64,000 bases of DNA from Bacillota bacterium (GTDB taxonomy: Bacteria > Bacillota > Clostridia > Lachnospirales > Lachnospiraceae): contig JAEYRK010000082.1 in NCBI GenBank assembly GCA_023435645.1, positions 52,000-115,999 of the forward strand, read 5' to 3'. This document shows, piece by piece, positions 34,657 through 43,498 of the stretch. Below the pieces are notes generated by a model that searched no databases, was not told where the DNA came from, and saw nothing but the letters and a program-made list of their open reading frames with translations. Position 1 is the first letter of the stretch. Each line of letters opens with the position of its first letter. Position numbers and translations under genes: made by a program.

Positions 34657-34685
34657 TTGACAAGTAGAATCTCCAGTGATAGAAT
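34657..34685 (+). promoter_or_regulatory. promoter of the EAL-repeat gene
   Basis: A perfect -35 TTGACA (34657-34662) and a -10 TAGAAT (34680-34685) are 17 bp apart, leaving a leader of about 170 nt before the ATG at 34862. I looked for a c-di-GMP riboswitch in that leader and did not find its conserved core. The rest of this 383-bp gap holds no gene. Confidence 0.6.
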
Positions 34686-34861
34686 ACAAAATCGTGTAAC
34701 TGATATTATTTATACCAAACAGATAAGTATTATATGTATCCACATTTTCACTAGTTAGTACTGATCTTCACACCGGTATTTTTGACGTTATTTTACTAAT
34801 TTTGTAATTGCGGATGAAGTAACTAAGGTATCGTTCGGCGTGTTATAAATAAGGAGTACTA

Positions 34862-37108
34862 ATGAACAGAAGATACGAAGATCTCAAGAGCATTCATAGA
34901 CGAGGTATTGCCGTTGTCTTTTTATTTTTTCTTTCTTTCCTGTCGTTAATCCTATCCCTACTGCTTTTACTATTTAACCTAAGTGAAGCTACTACCAGCA
35001 TCAGCCTGGCTGCTTTTGGATTTCTCCCTTTCCTGGTCTCCATGGTTCTCTTGAGGCAAAATATGTTGAAAATTAAAGAGCTACAGGAATATTTTTTAAG
35101 CAGCCTCGCAAATTTGGATGCTAAGAAATTTAAGCAATTCAATCTACTTGTCGATGAAAACCTCTTTCAATACCACTTCCAGCCAATCGTAAATGCCAAA
35201 ACAGGAGAGGTCTTCGCCTATGAAGCCCTCATGCGAACAGATGAAACCATTGCTTTGTCTCCAAATGAAATTCTGGAGATTGCAGAGAGGGAAAACAGGC
35301 TTTACGATATCGAAAAGCTTACCTTTACCAACACCCTGAGGATTATGGGAGAGAATCTGAATACCTTCGGGTTTAAAAAGCTATTTATCAATAGTCTCTC
35401 CAATCACCTGATGAAGGATGAGGATTTTGAACATTTATATAAAGAGTACGGACCACTATTTGAAAACGTCGTTCTGGAAATAACAGAATCCTCCTTTATT
35501 GATGATACGGGGATTCGTTCCATCAGAAGGAGACTTAGGAATTCCGGATGCCAGCTGGCTCTTGATGATTATGGCTCCGGCTATTCCAATGATGCTATTC
35601 TGCTAAATACCAGTCCAAATTATGTTAAGATAGACCAGTCCATCTTACGAAACATTAATGATGACCCAAGAAAGCAGCACCTGGTTTCCAATATTATCAG
35701 CTTCGCTTCAAAAAACCATATCAAGACGATTGCAGAAGGAATAGAGACCTATGATGAATTTGTCTATGTCATAAGACTGGGTGTGGACTATATTCAGGGT
35801 TATTATACCGGTCGGCCGAAGCCTGTTTTAATACAAACCATTCCGGATGAATGCCTCGATACCGTATATGCAATCAATAAGAAATCTTATCAGGAAGTCC
35901 TCTTCAGGAAGGCATTCGAGACGGCAAACGAATCCGTTATTCTGTCCTTATCAGATCTGAGTAAGAGCGATTATTCAGAGCTTGTAATCAACGATAAGGA
36001 GATCACTTTAAAGGGCGAAGCAGATCAGGTACTGGATTTCAGAGTACATATAACAGATCACTTAAAATGCATGCTCACCTTAGACTCTGTCAGCCTGCGA
36101 GCCAATGAACCTCCCTTGTCCCTCGGCGAAAACTGCAGTGTCATTTTAAAGCTAAAGGGAGACAGCTATCTGTTCCAAGACGGTATCTATGTTCCTGAAT
36201 CCTCTGATCTGACCATCATCGGTGACGGAAACCTAACCATTCAATCAAATCAAATATACGGGACCGGAATTGGAGGAACGGCCGAGCAATGCTACGGTAA
36301 TATTACACTGGCCGGATCAGGTACGATAAAGGTATACAGCAATGGTGAAGAAGTGGTCGGTATCGGTGGTGGCCGAAATCCGGGAAATAATAAAATCACA
36401 CTGGCCTCCGGTAATATCCAGGTGGAGATCAGCGGTAATGAAGCAGTCGGCGTTGGTAATTTCAAAGGAAAAGCAGATGTCATCATAGGGGACTGCAATC
36501 TTATGGTCAAAACCACTTCAACGAAGACCGCGGCCATTGGTTGTCTGCAAGGCAATGTTGGGATAAAATCCAGTGGGAAAGTAAAAATCCGGTGCGAGGG
36601 TAACAGAGTTGCAGCCATTGGTGCCCAAGCAGATGGTGAGGGCTACATTTCAGTATCAGGTGGCTCCATTGATATCCATAATACCGCTTATACCTGTACG
36701 GGAATTGGCGGTATCGGAGGATGTATTGATATTGGAATCCATAACGGAGCAATCAATATATATGCCGAAGGAACCTATGCTGTTGGCATCGGTGACTATA
36801 GCGGTTCCGGTAATATTCGTATTAAGAACGGTATCCTATTTTCAGAACTTTATGCTTCCTATCCCCTGTCCATTGGAAATTCCGGCAGGAAGGTGATTAT
36901 AGACGGAGGAAATATCCGTTGTAAGCTACCGGAGGGCCATATCGCAGTAAACTCCTTCGGGGTCCCGCTGATACCTAAGACCTCTCCTCGGAAGGAGGAT
37001 ATCAGGCATTACATTGAATATGGGGATGCCTCCTATGAATACTGTGCAGCTTTTAGCGACCGTTTTCAGGATATCTGCGTCTATCTCCCTGAGGATATCG
37101 AATTATAA
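34862..37108 (+). CDS. EAL-domain protein fused to a C-terminal glycine-rich repeat (GIGG) domain
   Basis: The 748-residue protein starts with two close membrane helices (about 15-40 and 44-64), then an EAL phosphodiesterase domain (about 95-330) with key residues intact: FAYEALMR, LEITESSF, LDDYGSGYSND, VKIDQSIL, IAEGIET. From ~370 to 748 follows a domain unlike any usual c-di-GMP partner: a beta-strand-rich region, then at least seven repeats marked GIGG, VGIGGG, VGVGN, AAIGC, AAIGA, GIGGIGG and VGIGD. Such repeats are typical of secreted clostridial beta-helix, carbohydrate-binding-like domains. With an even number of N-terminal helices the whole C-terminal part should stay in the cytoplasm. 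AAGGAG precedes the ATG. Confidence 0.88.
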   Translation: MNRRYEDLKSIHRRGIAVVFLFFLSFLSLILSLLLLLFNLSEATTSISLAAFGFLPFLVSMVLLRQNMLKIKELQEYFLSSLANLDAKKFKQFNLLVDENLFQYHFQPIVNAKTGEVFAYEALMRTDETIALSPNEILEIAERENRLYDIEKLTFTNTLRIMGENLNTFGFKKLFINSLSNHLMKDEDFEHLYKEYGPLFENVVLEITESSFIDDTGIRSIRRRLRNSGCQLALDDYGSGYSNDAILLNTSPNYVKIDQSILRNINDDPRKQHLVSNIISFASKNHIKTIAEGIETYDEFVYVIRLGVDYIQGYYTGRPKPVLIQTIPDECLDTVYAINKKSYQEVLFRKAFETANESVILSLSDLSKSDYSELVINDKEITLKGEADQVLDFRVHITDHLKCMLTLDSVSLRANEPPLSLGENCSVILKLKGDSYLFQDGIYVPESSDLTIIGDGNLTIQSNQIYGTGIGGTAEQCYGNITLAGSGTIKVYSNGEEVVGIGGGRNPGNNKITLASGNIQVEISGNEAVGVGNFKGKADVIIGDCNLMVKTTSTKTAAIGCLQGNVGIKSSGKVKIRCEGNRVAAIGAQADGEGYISVSGGSIDIHNTAYTCTGIGGIGGCIDIGIHNGAINIYAEGTYAVGIGDYSGSGNIRIKNGILFSELYASYPLSIGNSGRKVIIDGGNIRCKLPEGHIAVNSFGVPLIPKTSPRKEDIRHYIEYGDASYEYCAAFSDRFQDICVYLPEDIEL

Positions 37109-37219
37109 CTTTCTGAAATGGTTCCAGTACTTCCAAGACCATTGATCAATCGCTTCCTAGCAGCATGGAAATTCATGCAGTATAAGTGATAGCAATTTTG
37201 TTCTCCGATCAAATAAAGA

Positions 37220-37266
37220 AAAATCCTCCGTATCCTGAGCACTATATTCAGGATACGGAGGATTTT
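37220..37266. terminator. strong bidirectional terminator between the EAL-repeat gene and GH43
   Basis: A stem of about 19 bp (37220-37238 with 37248-37266), core GGATACGGAGGAT, with a 9-base loop lies between convergent genes. A/T tracts flank both sides. It reaches the GH43 stop codon. Confidence 0.93.
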
Positions 37267-38849
37267 CAAGTTCTTTCGATATATTCAAAAAAATCAAAGT
37301 CTGCTTCCTTCCTCTGACCGGAAAGGTCCTGGCAGCACAGGCCAACAAAGGCCCCGGTAAATCGATTCGGTTCTGTATACTCATCCGACAAGATACTGGC
37401 ATCGAACTGGGGACCGATCTTCCTCCACTCCTCACCATCCTTGGAATAAGAAAACTGTAATATATGATAGTCCACCTCTACCTTAAGATAGCACCGCTCC
37501 CATCCTTCAATCACAATTTTATCCGCAATCGGCTCATCAAAAACTCCGGCATCCCTCTTTAGGATATCGATAATCTTGCCCTTTCCCTCAAGATGGGTTA
37601 TATGAAGATAGTAGAAGTTATGATTGTCATACAGCGTTACCAATCCTGCCATCTGCTGGAACAGCTCAGGATGAAACTCCACAACTGTGACTGCGGTATA
37701 GCAAAAAGCCTGCTGCCTCCTTGCCACCAGACTCTGGTGGAATCTGGAACCTAAGGATTCGCTTCCCCTCAGTCTAAGGTATCCCGGCCTCTCCTTCAGG
37801 GTAAGATACTCCTCAGTTAGCGGTACCCGGAGTGTCTGGAAATGAAGGTTCAGCTTCGGACTGTCAAACTCATCTCTGGCCGGTTCCATTTCCCAGGCTG
37901 TTTCAGGGAGCTTGGGTGCAGGCACCTCGACAAGGGGATGATTACCTCCTGCCTCGAGATAGATCCAGTCATCCTCCCGCCATACCATTTTTTGAATCGC
38001 TGTTTCACGGCCCAGGGTACAACGGCCTCTGGATGGTATGGGCCTGCCGCAGAGATGTGCCAGATACCACTCCCCTTCCGCTGTCTCCACCAGGCATCCG
38101 TGTCCTGCTCTCTGAAGGACCAAAGAAGGATCCGTCCAGGAGGTTAAAATTGGATTGTGGGGATGCACCTCATAGGGTCCCTCCAGGCTACGGGAACGGG
38201 CAAAGGTTACTGCATGCTTGAAGCGGGTTCCTCCCTCCGCTGTCAAAAGATAGTAATAGCCGTTTCTTTTATACAAATGGGGGCCTTCCACAAGCCCAAG
38301 CTCTGTTCCCTGGAAGATATTTCTGATCGGACCGATCAGTCGTTTCTCCTCCGGTGAATACTCCTGAAGAACGATACCGGCAAACTGATTTCTGCCCTTC
38401 CTGTGATCCCACAGCTGGTTCACCAGCCATTTGCGCCCATCATCATCATGGAACAGGGAAGGATCAAAGCCACTGCTGTTGAGATAAATCGGTTCAGACC
38501 ATTCCCCGGTAATCTCTGTGGCAGTTACCATATAATTATGTAGGTCCCTGGCACTGCCGTAGGTCCATAGCTTAACATTGGTATAGATCAGGTAGAAGAT
38601 TCCCTTATCATAGGTTAAGCAGGGAGCCCATACGCCCTCTGAGCTAGCGGCACCTGCCAGATCCAGCTGTGACCTCCTGTTCAGGGGACGGGCAAGCAGC
38701 CTCCAGTGAATCAGATCTCTGGAATGATGGATCTGAACACCGGGAAACCATTCAAAGGTCGAGGTCGCAATATAGTAATCTTCTCCAACCCGTAGTATGG
38801 AGGGATCAGGATTAAAGCCTTTTAGAACCGGATTCATGATTTTTTTCAC
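37266..38849 (-). CDS. glycoside hydrolase family 43, beta-xylosidase/arabinofuranosidase type
   Basis: The 527-residue enzyme has an N-terminal five-bladed propeller (about 1-320) and a C-terminal beta-sandwich typical of subfamily GH43_11. The catalytic set is visible: Asp in NPVLKGFNPDPSIL, Asp in SSGFDPSLFHDDDG and Glu in VEGPHLYKRNGYYY. It has no signal peptide, so it should act on imported xylo-oligosaccharides. The start is GTG at 38849, seven bases after TAGGAGG. No sugar transporter or regulator is adjacent. The xylanase at the right end of the window could supply its substrate. Confidence 0.92.
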   Translation of the reverse strand: MKKIMNPVLKGFNPDPSILRVGEDYYIATSTFEWFPGVQIHHSRDLIHWRLLARPLNRRSQLDLAGAASSEGVWAPCLTYDKGIFYLIYTNVKLWTYGSARDLHNYMVTATEITGEWSEPIYLNSSGFDPSLFHDDDGRKWLVNQLWDHRKGRNQFAGIVLQEYSPEEKRLIGPIRNIFQGTELGLVEGPHLYKRNGYYYLLTAEGGTRFKHAVTFARSRSLEGPYEVHPHNPILTSWTDPSLVLQRAGHGCLVETAEGEWYLAHLCGRPIPSRGRCTLGRETAIQKMVWREDDWIYLEAGGNHPLVEVPAPKLPETAWEMEPARDEFDSPKLNLHFQTLRVPLTEEYLTLKERPGYLRLRGSESLGSRFHQSLVARRQQAFCYTAVTVVEFHPELFQQMAGLVTLYDNHNFYYLHITHLEGKGKIIDILKRDAGVFDEPIADKIVIEGWERCYLKVEVDYHILQFSYSKDGEEWRKIGPQFDASILSDEYTEPNRFTGAFVGLCCQDLSGQRKEADFDFFEYIERT

Positions 38850-39000
38850 TTTATATCCTCCTAATATGAAGTATCAAATAGTTTCAAATCATCGGTAAAG
38901 CATGTTTATCTTACCATATCCTCTTATGTTTCGAAATCCTTTCGTTATTGGGCAGTCCTTCCTAATTGCGCTCCGGTGACAGGTGCTCATGGTATCAAAA

Positions 39001-39030
39001 GGCCACCGCCCTGTTCACGGGATCGGTGGC
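39001..39030 (-). terminator. terminator of the ABC-2 operon
   Basis: GCCACCG and CGGTGGC pair around an inner CCC/GGG, and on the minus strand CCTTTTGA follows. It lies about 175 bp after the last permease gene. The remaining 355-bp gap holds no gene; a second weak hairpin-free AT-rich stretch lies near 39100-39170. Confidence 0.65.
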
Positions 39031-39204
39031 TTGAATAAGAGAGGAGTGGACTTAGAATAAGCATGGGTTAATTATAGCCTACTGTAGTCTCACTGGATAG
39101 ATAGAATTGTCGTAAGACTTTTTGCGTTTTTTTGCGAGGCAACTTTCATCAGGTTGTATTATTTATACATCCTAAGCACACGGACAGGGGCTGTAGTGTA
39201 CCCA

Positions 39205-40386
39205 TCAGATTGCTTGCTGACGTTTACGCTTGCTGACCACCAGAGCAATGGAAATGATAGCAACAGCAAAGCCAAGCTGAATTACCATGCATATCAAAAT
39301 ATCGGATAGGCTCTCAAAGTTGAAATTCGTTAATGCTGATATTGAATTATTGGCTTTCACATACCAATAAGCAGGTGTGAAGCTGGCAACCTTAAGCACC
39401 GGTTCACCTAAGAACTGCTGAGGTACAAACATTCCACTTAGGAAAGCCAGACTTAAGGAAAGCATGGTGGATAGTGCCTGGACCGCATTTTTTGCCTTGA
39501 CTGTAATTCCAATCAGGTAGCTGATGCTTAAAACCGTCATGGCAAACAGTATGACATTTCCCCAGGTAAGTAACAGATTCAAATCCAGCTTCCGGTTGGG
39601 ATTACAGAGAAAACCGACTACCATGAATACCAGCAGATAGCACATAACAAATACGAGATTCGCAATAATCAACTGGGCGTTATAGCTTTTGCTTGTCAAA
39701 GGGGAAGCAAAATGCTTTCTTCGGATATCAATTCCGTGAAAGGAAAGCATCACATTACTCACAGCCAGGATAAAGCAGGTTATCATGATGTATCCCAGGT
39801 AATTATAATAATAGCTGTTAAAGGCCCAGGAGACTAAATCTGATTTGTTCTGTTTTGCATCAATGAATACGGGGGTGTCCTCTGCCATCGTACTGTTGAT
39901 ATGGGTATTCAGCTCTTCCATGGTGCTGCCAGGAAAATACTTGACATAGAGCCTCGCTGTATTCAAATAATTGTTGATGACTGTATCTACAGAAATTGCA
40001 TCCGCAGAATCAGGCACAATTTCCTTGCTCAGAAGGACCTCCCGACCGGCCAGCATATCCTCTGTGAAGCCCTGCGGTATGGTAAGAATATAGAATACCT
40101 TTCTACTGAACAGAGCATCCTTCCTTGCTCTTTCACCCTCTTTAATCGTCTCAAAAGTGACATACTTCCCTAGATATTCCTTGAAGTTACTGATGAGGCT
40201 GCTCTCCTGATCCTCATTGACAAACAGCACCGGTACCTTGGAGGTTTTAAACTGAGGGGTATTGTTCTCTTTATTAAATACTGCATAGGTTAGTATGATA
40301 TTGATACCCAGGAACATTAAGCCATAAAGAAGGATGGTAGAAAGCTGCTTCTTCATGATTTTAAAATAGGTCTTAAATACTTGCAT
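39205..40386 (-). CDS. ABC-2 type exporter permease
   Basis: The 393-residue protein has one N-terminal membrane helix, a large extracytoplasmic domain (about 45-190) and five to six C-terminal helices, the YhgE/ABC-2 permease plan. Phrases such as KVPVLFVNEDQESSLISNF and FLSGMFVPQQFLGEPVLKVASFTPAYW are typical of these drug or peptide exporters. It overlaps the upstream permease gene by 14 bp, and AAGGAGG lies before its ATG. It is likely one half of a heterodimeric channel powered by the ATPase encoded upstream. Confidence 0.85.
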   Translation of the reverse strand: MQVFKTYFKIMKKQLSTILLYGLMFLGINIILTYAVFNKENNTPQFKTSKVPVLFVNEDQESSLISNFKEYLGKYVTFETIKEGERARKDALFSRKVFYILTIPQGFTEDMLAGREVLLSKEIVPDSADAISVDTVINNYLNTARLYVKYFPGSTMEELNTHINSTMAEDTPVFIDAKQNKSDLVSWAFNSYYYNYLGYIMITCFILAVSNVMLSFHGIDIRRKHFASPLTSKSYNAQLIIANLVFVMCYLLVFMVVGFLCNPNRKLDLNLLLTWGNVILFAMTVLSISYLIGITVKAKNAVQALSTMLSLSLAFLSGMFVPQQFLGEPVLKVASFTPAYWYVKANNSISALTNFNFESLSDILICMVIQLGFAVAIISIALVVSKRKRQQAI

Positions 40387-41506
40387 AGGTTTTCCTCCTT
40401 AATCCGAGATAGGATAATACACCCATCCCCAATACCATGAAGCATAGGATCGCCATATTCAGATAAAAATGCTCATAGGTATCATAGTAGTACAGACTAT
40501 AGAGCGAATCTGATACCAGGTTGACCGGATTGATATAGCTCAAAAACGGAGCCTTTGTCGCCACAATATATTTCATATCTGCAAACATCATTCCGGATAG
40601 AAAGGAACCGCCCATTACGATGGAGGTTAAGATGGCGGATTTCACGCTCACCTTCTTCTTAACCCATACTCCAACCGTAGCTCCTAAGAAAATACCGGCC
40701 AGGGATCCGATGAAGCAGACAACAAAGGTATAGATCAGATTGTCTCCGAAGGAAATTCCCAATATATTATTCATATAGATGAATAGGATCAGAATACTGA
40801 GTATATGAACCGTAAAGCCCGCCATTAAATTGCTTATGAACAGCGTCATCTTACGGATCGGGGCCACATTCACTCTTGCACCTCTTCCGGATTGGTCTGC
40901 CTGTACATTGATGACCTCGTCAAGACCTATATTCACTGCAAACAAACAGGTTAATGCAAGTAAGGAATAAAAATAAATCAGTACCGCATCCGGTTTCTTC
41001 TCATTCTTTATTTCTCTGACATATTCCTTCGTTTGCATCAGCTCCTCCATCAGTCCCTGGTTCATTGCCTCAGGATTACTGGAGAGAATGTTTTGTGTCG
41101 TAGCCATCATCCTTTTATAGCTGTCCAGGAAGGATTTGATAATCGTTTCATTCAATTCACTACTCTTCACATATAGCTCCGGATCCATGCTTCCGATGAT
41201 GTATGCCTCAATCTCATCCTTATCCAGTAAGCTACTGGCCTCCTCCCGTCCGGGGTAGATCACCTGGAACATCTTCGTGCCTTCCCTAATCTCAGCTTGC
41301 TCCAGTGCTTCCTTTAGAGGCTCCTGTTCCTCATTCTTACTGAGATAAGCGATGTTAATTGTCTGAAAGGACTCAACACTCCAAAGATTATTAAATGCAA
41401 AGAAGAAACAGGTGGCCAGGGCGATCGGGAACACGAAGCTCCAGAAGATGCTCTCCTTATTTCGTACGATGCATTTCAGTCTTGCCTTATATAAACGAAA
41501 ACTCAT
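40373..41506 (-). CDS. ABC-2 type exporter permease
   Basis: This 377-residue permease has the same plan as its downstream neighbour: one N-terminal helix (SIFWSFVFPIALATCFFFAF), an extracytoplasmic domain and five to six C-terminal helices ending LGMGVLSYLGLRRK. The ATG at 41506 is set by GGAGG six bases upstream; an earlier in-frame codon has no ribosome binding site. It lies 50 bp after the ATPase gene. The two permeases have diverged in sequence, so a heterodimer is likely. Confidence 0.85.
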   Translation of the reverse strand: MSFRLYKARLKCIVRNKESIFWSFVFPIALATCFFFAFNNLWSVESFQTINIAYLSKNEEQEPLKEALEQAEIREGTKMFQVIYPGREEASSLLDKDEIEAYIIGSMDPELYVKSSELNETIIKSFLDSYKRMMATTQNILSSNPEAMNQGLMEELMQTKEYVREIKNEKKPDAVLIYFYSLLALTCLFAVNIGLDEVINVQADQSGRGARVNVAPIRKMTLFISNLMAGFTVHILSILILFIYMNNILGISFGDNLIYTFVVCFIGSLAGIFLGATVGVWVKKKVSVKSAILTSIVMGGSFLSGMMFADMKYIVATKAPFLSYINPVNLVSDSLYSLYYYDTYEHFYLNMAILCFMVLGMGVLSYLGLRRKTYASI

Positions 41507-41556
41507 ATGATACCTCCATGCTGCCATCCACAGCTCCTATATTTAACATCATGCTC

Positions 41557-42489
41557 CTAATCCCTTAGCTCTTTCCCTGTGATTTCAAGGAATACATCAT
41601 TGAGTGTCGGCAGCTCTGTAAGGATTCTTCCAAAGCTGATATTTTGCTCCGACATGAATTGCAGCACCTGGACCAGGTTGTTTTTGCCCCTCCCTGACTT
41701 TATCACAAGCAGGTTATCATGGTAATCCACAGAATAGATATTCGGAAGGCTCTTCAAATCGTGCATCTGTTGTTCGGTGATATGATATGCTTCTACTGAG
41801 ATCTTCTCACCGATAGAGATCATTGCCTTCAGCTCCTCCTTGCTTCCCTTTGCAATTACCTTACCCTTATCAATAATGGCAATATTGCTACAGAGCTGCT
41901 CCACCTCCTCCATATAATGGGAGGTATAGATAATCGTGGCCCCATTCTCATTCAGCTTCCTAATCCCCTCCAGGATCTTATTCCGGCTCTGGGGATCAAC
42001 CGCTACCGTCGGCTCATCTAAGATAATCAGCTTTGGCTTGTGTACAATACCGCAGGCGATATTCAGCCTTCTTTGTAAGCCTCCACTTAATTTTTTGGGA
42101 TGGAACTTCCTATAATCCTCCAGGGAGACAAATTCGATTGCCTCCTCAGTCAGGCGTTTTACTTCCTCTTTATCCTTAATATAGAGGCTGCAGAAATAGG
42201 AGATATTTTCATATACGGTCAGCTCATCGAACACTGCTACATTCTGCATAATGATGCCGATATCCTTCTTCAGTTTATATTCATCCGGTCCCATCGGCTT
42301 ACCAAAAATCTCAATCGTTCCCTTATCATACTTAAGAAGGGACAGAATACAGTTAATTGCCGTCGTTTTACCGGAACCGTTCGGTCCCAGTAAGCCGAAG
42401 ATTTCTCCCTCCTTCACCTCCAGGTCCAGATAATCCAGAGCAACCAGTTTATCATAACGCTTTACTAATCCTTTTACATTTACTATCAT
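41557..42489 (-). CDS. ABC transporter ATP-binding protein (exporter type)
   Basis: The 310-residue protein has Walker A GPNGSGKTT, signature LSGGLQRRLN, Walker B KLIILDEPT, and a C-terminal extension after residue ~220 seen in DrrA/YhaQ-like drug exporters. AGGAGG lies six bases before the ATG. It is the first gene of a three-gene export operon. A two-component system of the type that often controls such exporters lies about 1 kb upstream, and a TGACA-type palindrome lies in the promoter region. Confidence 0.93.
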   Translation of the reverse strand: MIVNVKGLVKRYDKLVALDYLDLEVKEGEIFGLLGPNGSGKTTAINCILSLLKYDKGTIEIFGKPMGPDEYKLKKDIGIIMQNVAVFDELTVYENISYFCSLYIKDKEEVKRLTEEAIEFVSLEDYRKFHPKKLSGGLQRRLNIACGIVHKPKLIILDEPTVAVDPQSRNKILEGIRKLNENGATIIYTSHYMEEVEQLCSNIAIIDKGKVIAKGSKEELKAMISIGEKISVEAYHITEQQMHDLKSLPNIYSVDYHDNLLVIKSGRGKNNLVQVLQFMSEQNISFGRILTELPTLNDVFLEITGKELRD

Positions 42490-42591
42490 AATCTACCTCC
42501 TGTAAACTCTTTTGCTACGCTTGGCGTATCATCTGACTCTATCATATAAAAATAAGTTAGTTTTTGCTAGTGAACTCTGTCACGAGATTGG

Positions 42592-42605
42592 ATGACAATT
42601 GTCAT
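42592..42605. promoter_or_regulatory. 14-bp perfect palindrome upstream of the ABC operon
   Basis: ATGACAATTGTCAT lies about 100 bp upstream of the ATPase start, in the promoter region. The same half-sites TGACA and TGTCA recur in the promoter of the two-component system (43407-43425). It is a candidate binding site for that response regulator. Confidence 0.5.
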
Positions 42606-42611
42606 GCAAAA

Positions 42612-42668
42612 AAAGCATGGGATCGATGCCCGACAGAGATTCTCCCTGAAGGGCAGCAAGCCTATGCT
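42612..42668 (-). terminator. terminator of the cysteine hydrolase gene
   Basis: AAGCAT and ATGCTT close a nested stem with GCCC/GGGC inside. On the minus strand it is followed by seven T residues. Confidence 0.85.
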
Positions 42669-42690
42669 TCTTCGACTTCCTCACAATGAT

Positions 42691-43236
42691 TTATTTCGTC
42701 AGTCCCGATATTGTCCGAAAGACGTCGGTCTTAGCAACTCTGGTCAGCTCGAACAGAATAGCTTCATAGGTCGTCAGGATTGCCCCCTCTGACTCAGCCC
42801 TTCTAACAGCCACTGCCTTATCCGCTTCTCTTCTGGAGCTGATGCAGTCCTCCACCAATATCACGGTAAATCCCTTCGCAATCAAATCGATTGCGGTTTG
42901 TAGCACACAGATATGAGCTTCCATTCCGCAGAGAATAATATTCTTCCTGCCGATTTCCTGAAGCCTTCCGAGCAGCTGCATATCCTCAGCACAGCTAAAG
43001 GTAAGCTTATCCAGATAGGTAAAGTGCTCCCCTACTGCCTCCCTAATGGAAGGGACCGTCATACCGAGTCCTTTCGTATACTGCTGGGATACTACCATAG
43101 GGATTTCAAGGGCCTTTAACCCCTGAAGGAGTATACTGCTGTTTCGGATCAGCTCCTCTGTGTGATACATCACAGGAACCAGCCGTTCCTGATAATCGAT
43201 GACCAAAGCCATGGTTTCTTCTGCTACTATTCTCAT
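42691..43236 (-). CDS. isochorismatase-family cysteine hydrolase
   Basis: The 181-residue protein is an isochorismatase/nicotinamidase-like hydrolase. The catalytic triad is present: Asp in ALVIDYQERL, Lys in YLDKLTFSC and Cys in GMEAHICVLQTA, with the cis-peptide region before the Cys. The group most similar to it (YcaC-like) has poorly known substrates, so nicotinamide, isochorismate or another amide cannot be chosen. The ATG at 43236 follows GAAGGA; an upstream ATG is nearly in contact with its own purine run. It stands alone between the exporter operon and the two-component system. Confidence 0.85.
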   Translation of the reverse strand: MRIVAEETMALVIDYQERLVPVMYHTEELIRNSSILLQGLKALEIPMVVSQQYTKGLGMTVPSIREAVGEHFTYLDKLTFSCAEDMQLLGRLQEIGRKNIILCGMEAHICVLQTAIDLIAKGFTVILVEDCISSRREADKAVAVRRAESEGAILTTYEAILFELTRVAKTDVFRTISGLTK

Positions 43237-43405
43237 GAAATCCTTCCCTTCCAATCTCCTTGGTATCATTTCCTTCCTAACAATGGACAGCCACGAGGGC
43301 TTTTGATAAATACCTTCGGATTGTCTCCTCCAATGTCCTTTGACCTTCCTATCATATAACAGCAGACCTTCCTTGTAAACATTGAATTCCTTACGAGAAA
43401 ACCAT

Positions 43406-43433
43406 TTGACATAAAAAGCCTGTCATGTAATAC
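43406..43433 (+). promoter_or_regulatory. promoter of the two-component system with TGACA/TGTCA repeat
   Basis: A perfect -35 TTGACA (43406-43411) and TAATAC (43428-43433) are 16 bp apart. TGACA (43407-43411) and TGTCA (43421-43425) form an inverted repeat inside the promoter. Confidence 0.6.
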
Positions 43434-43498
43434 TACTGGTGTAACAACTTATCCTCTGGCCTTATGCTATGGCTGGAATGAGTATTTCGGAGGCCATC

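Noticed and set aside
34690..34861. c-di-GMP riboswitch in the leader of the EAL-repeat gene
   Set aside because: The conserved aptamer core sequences are not present.
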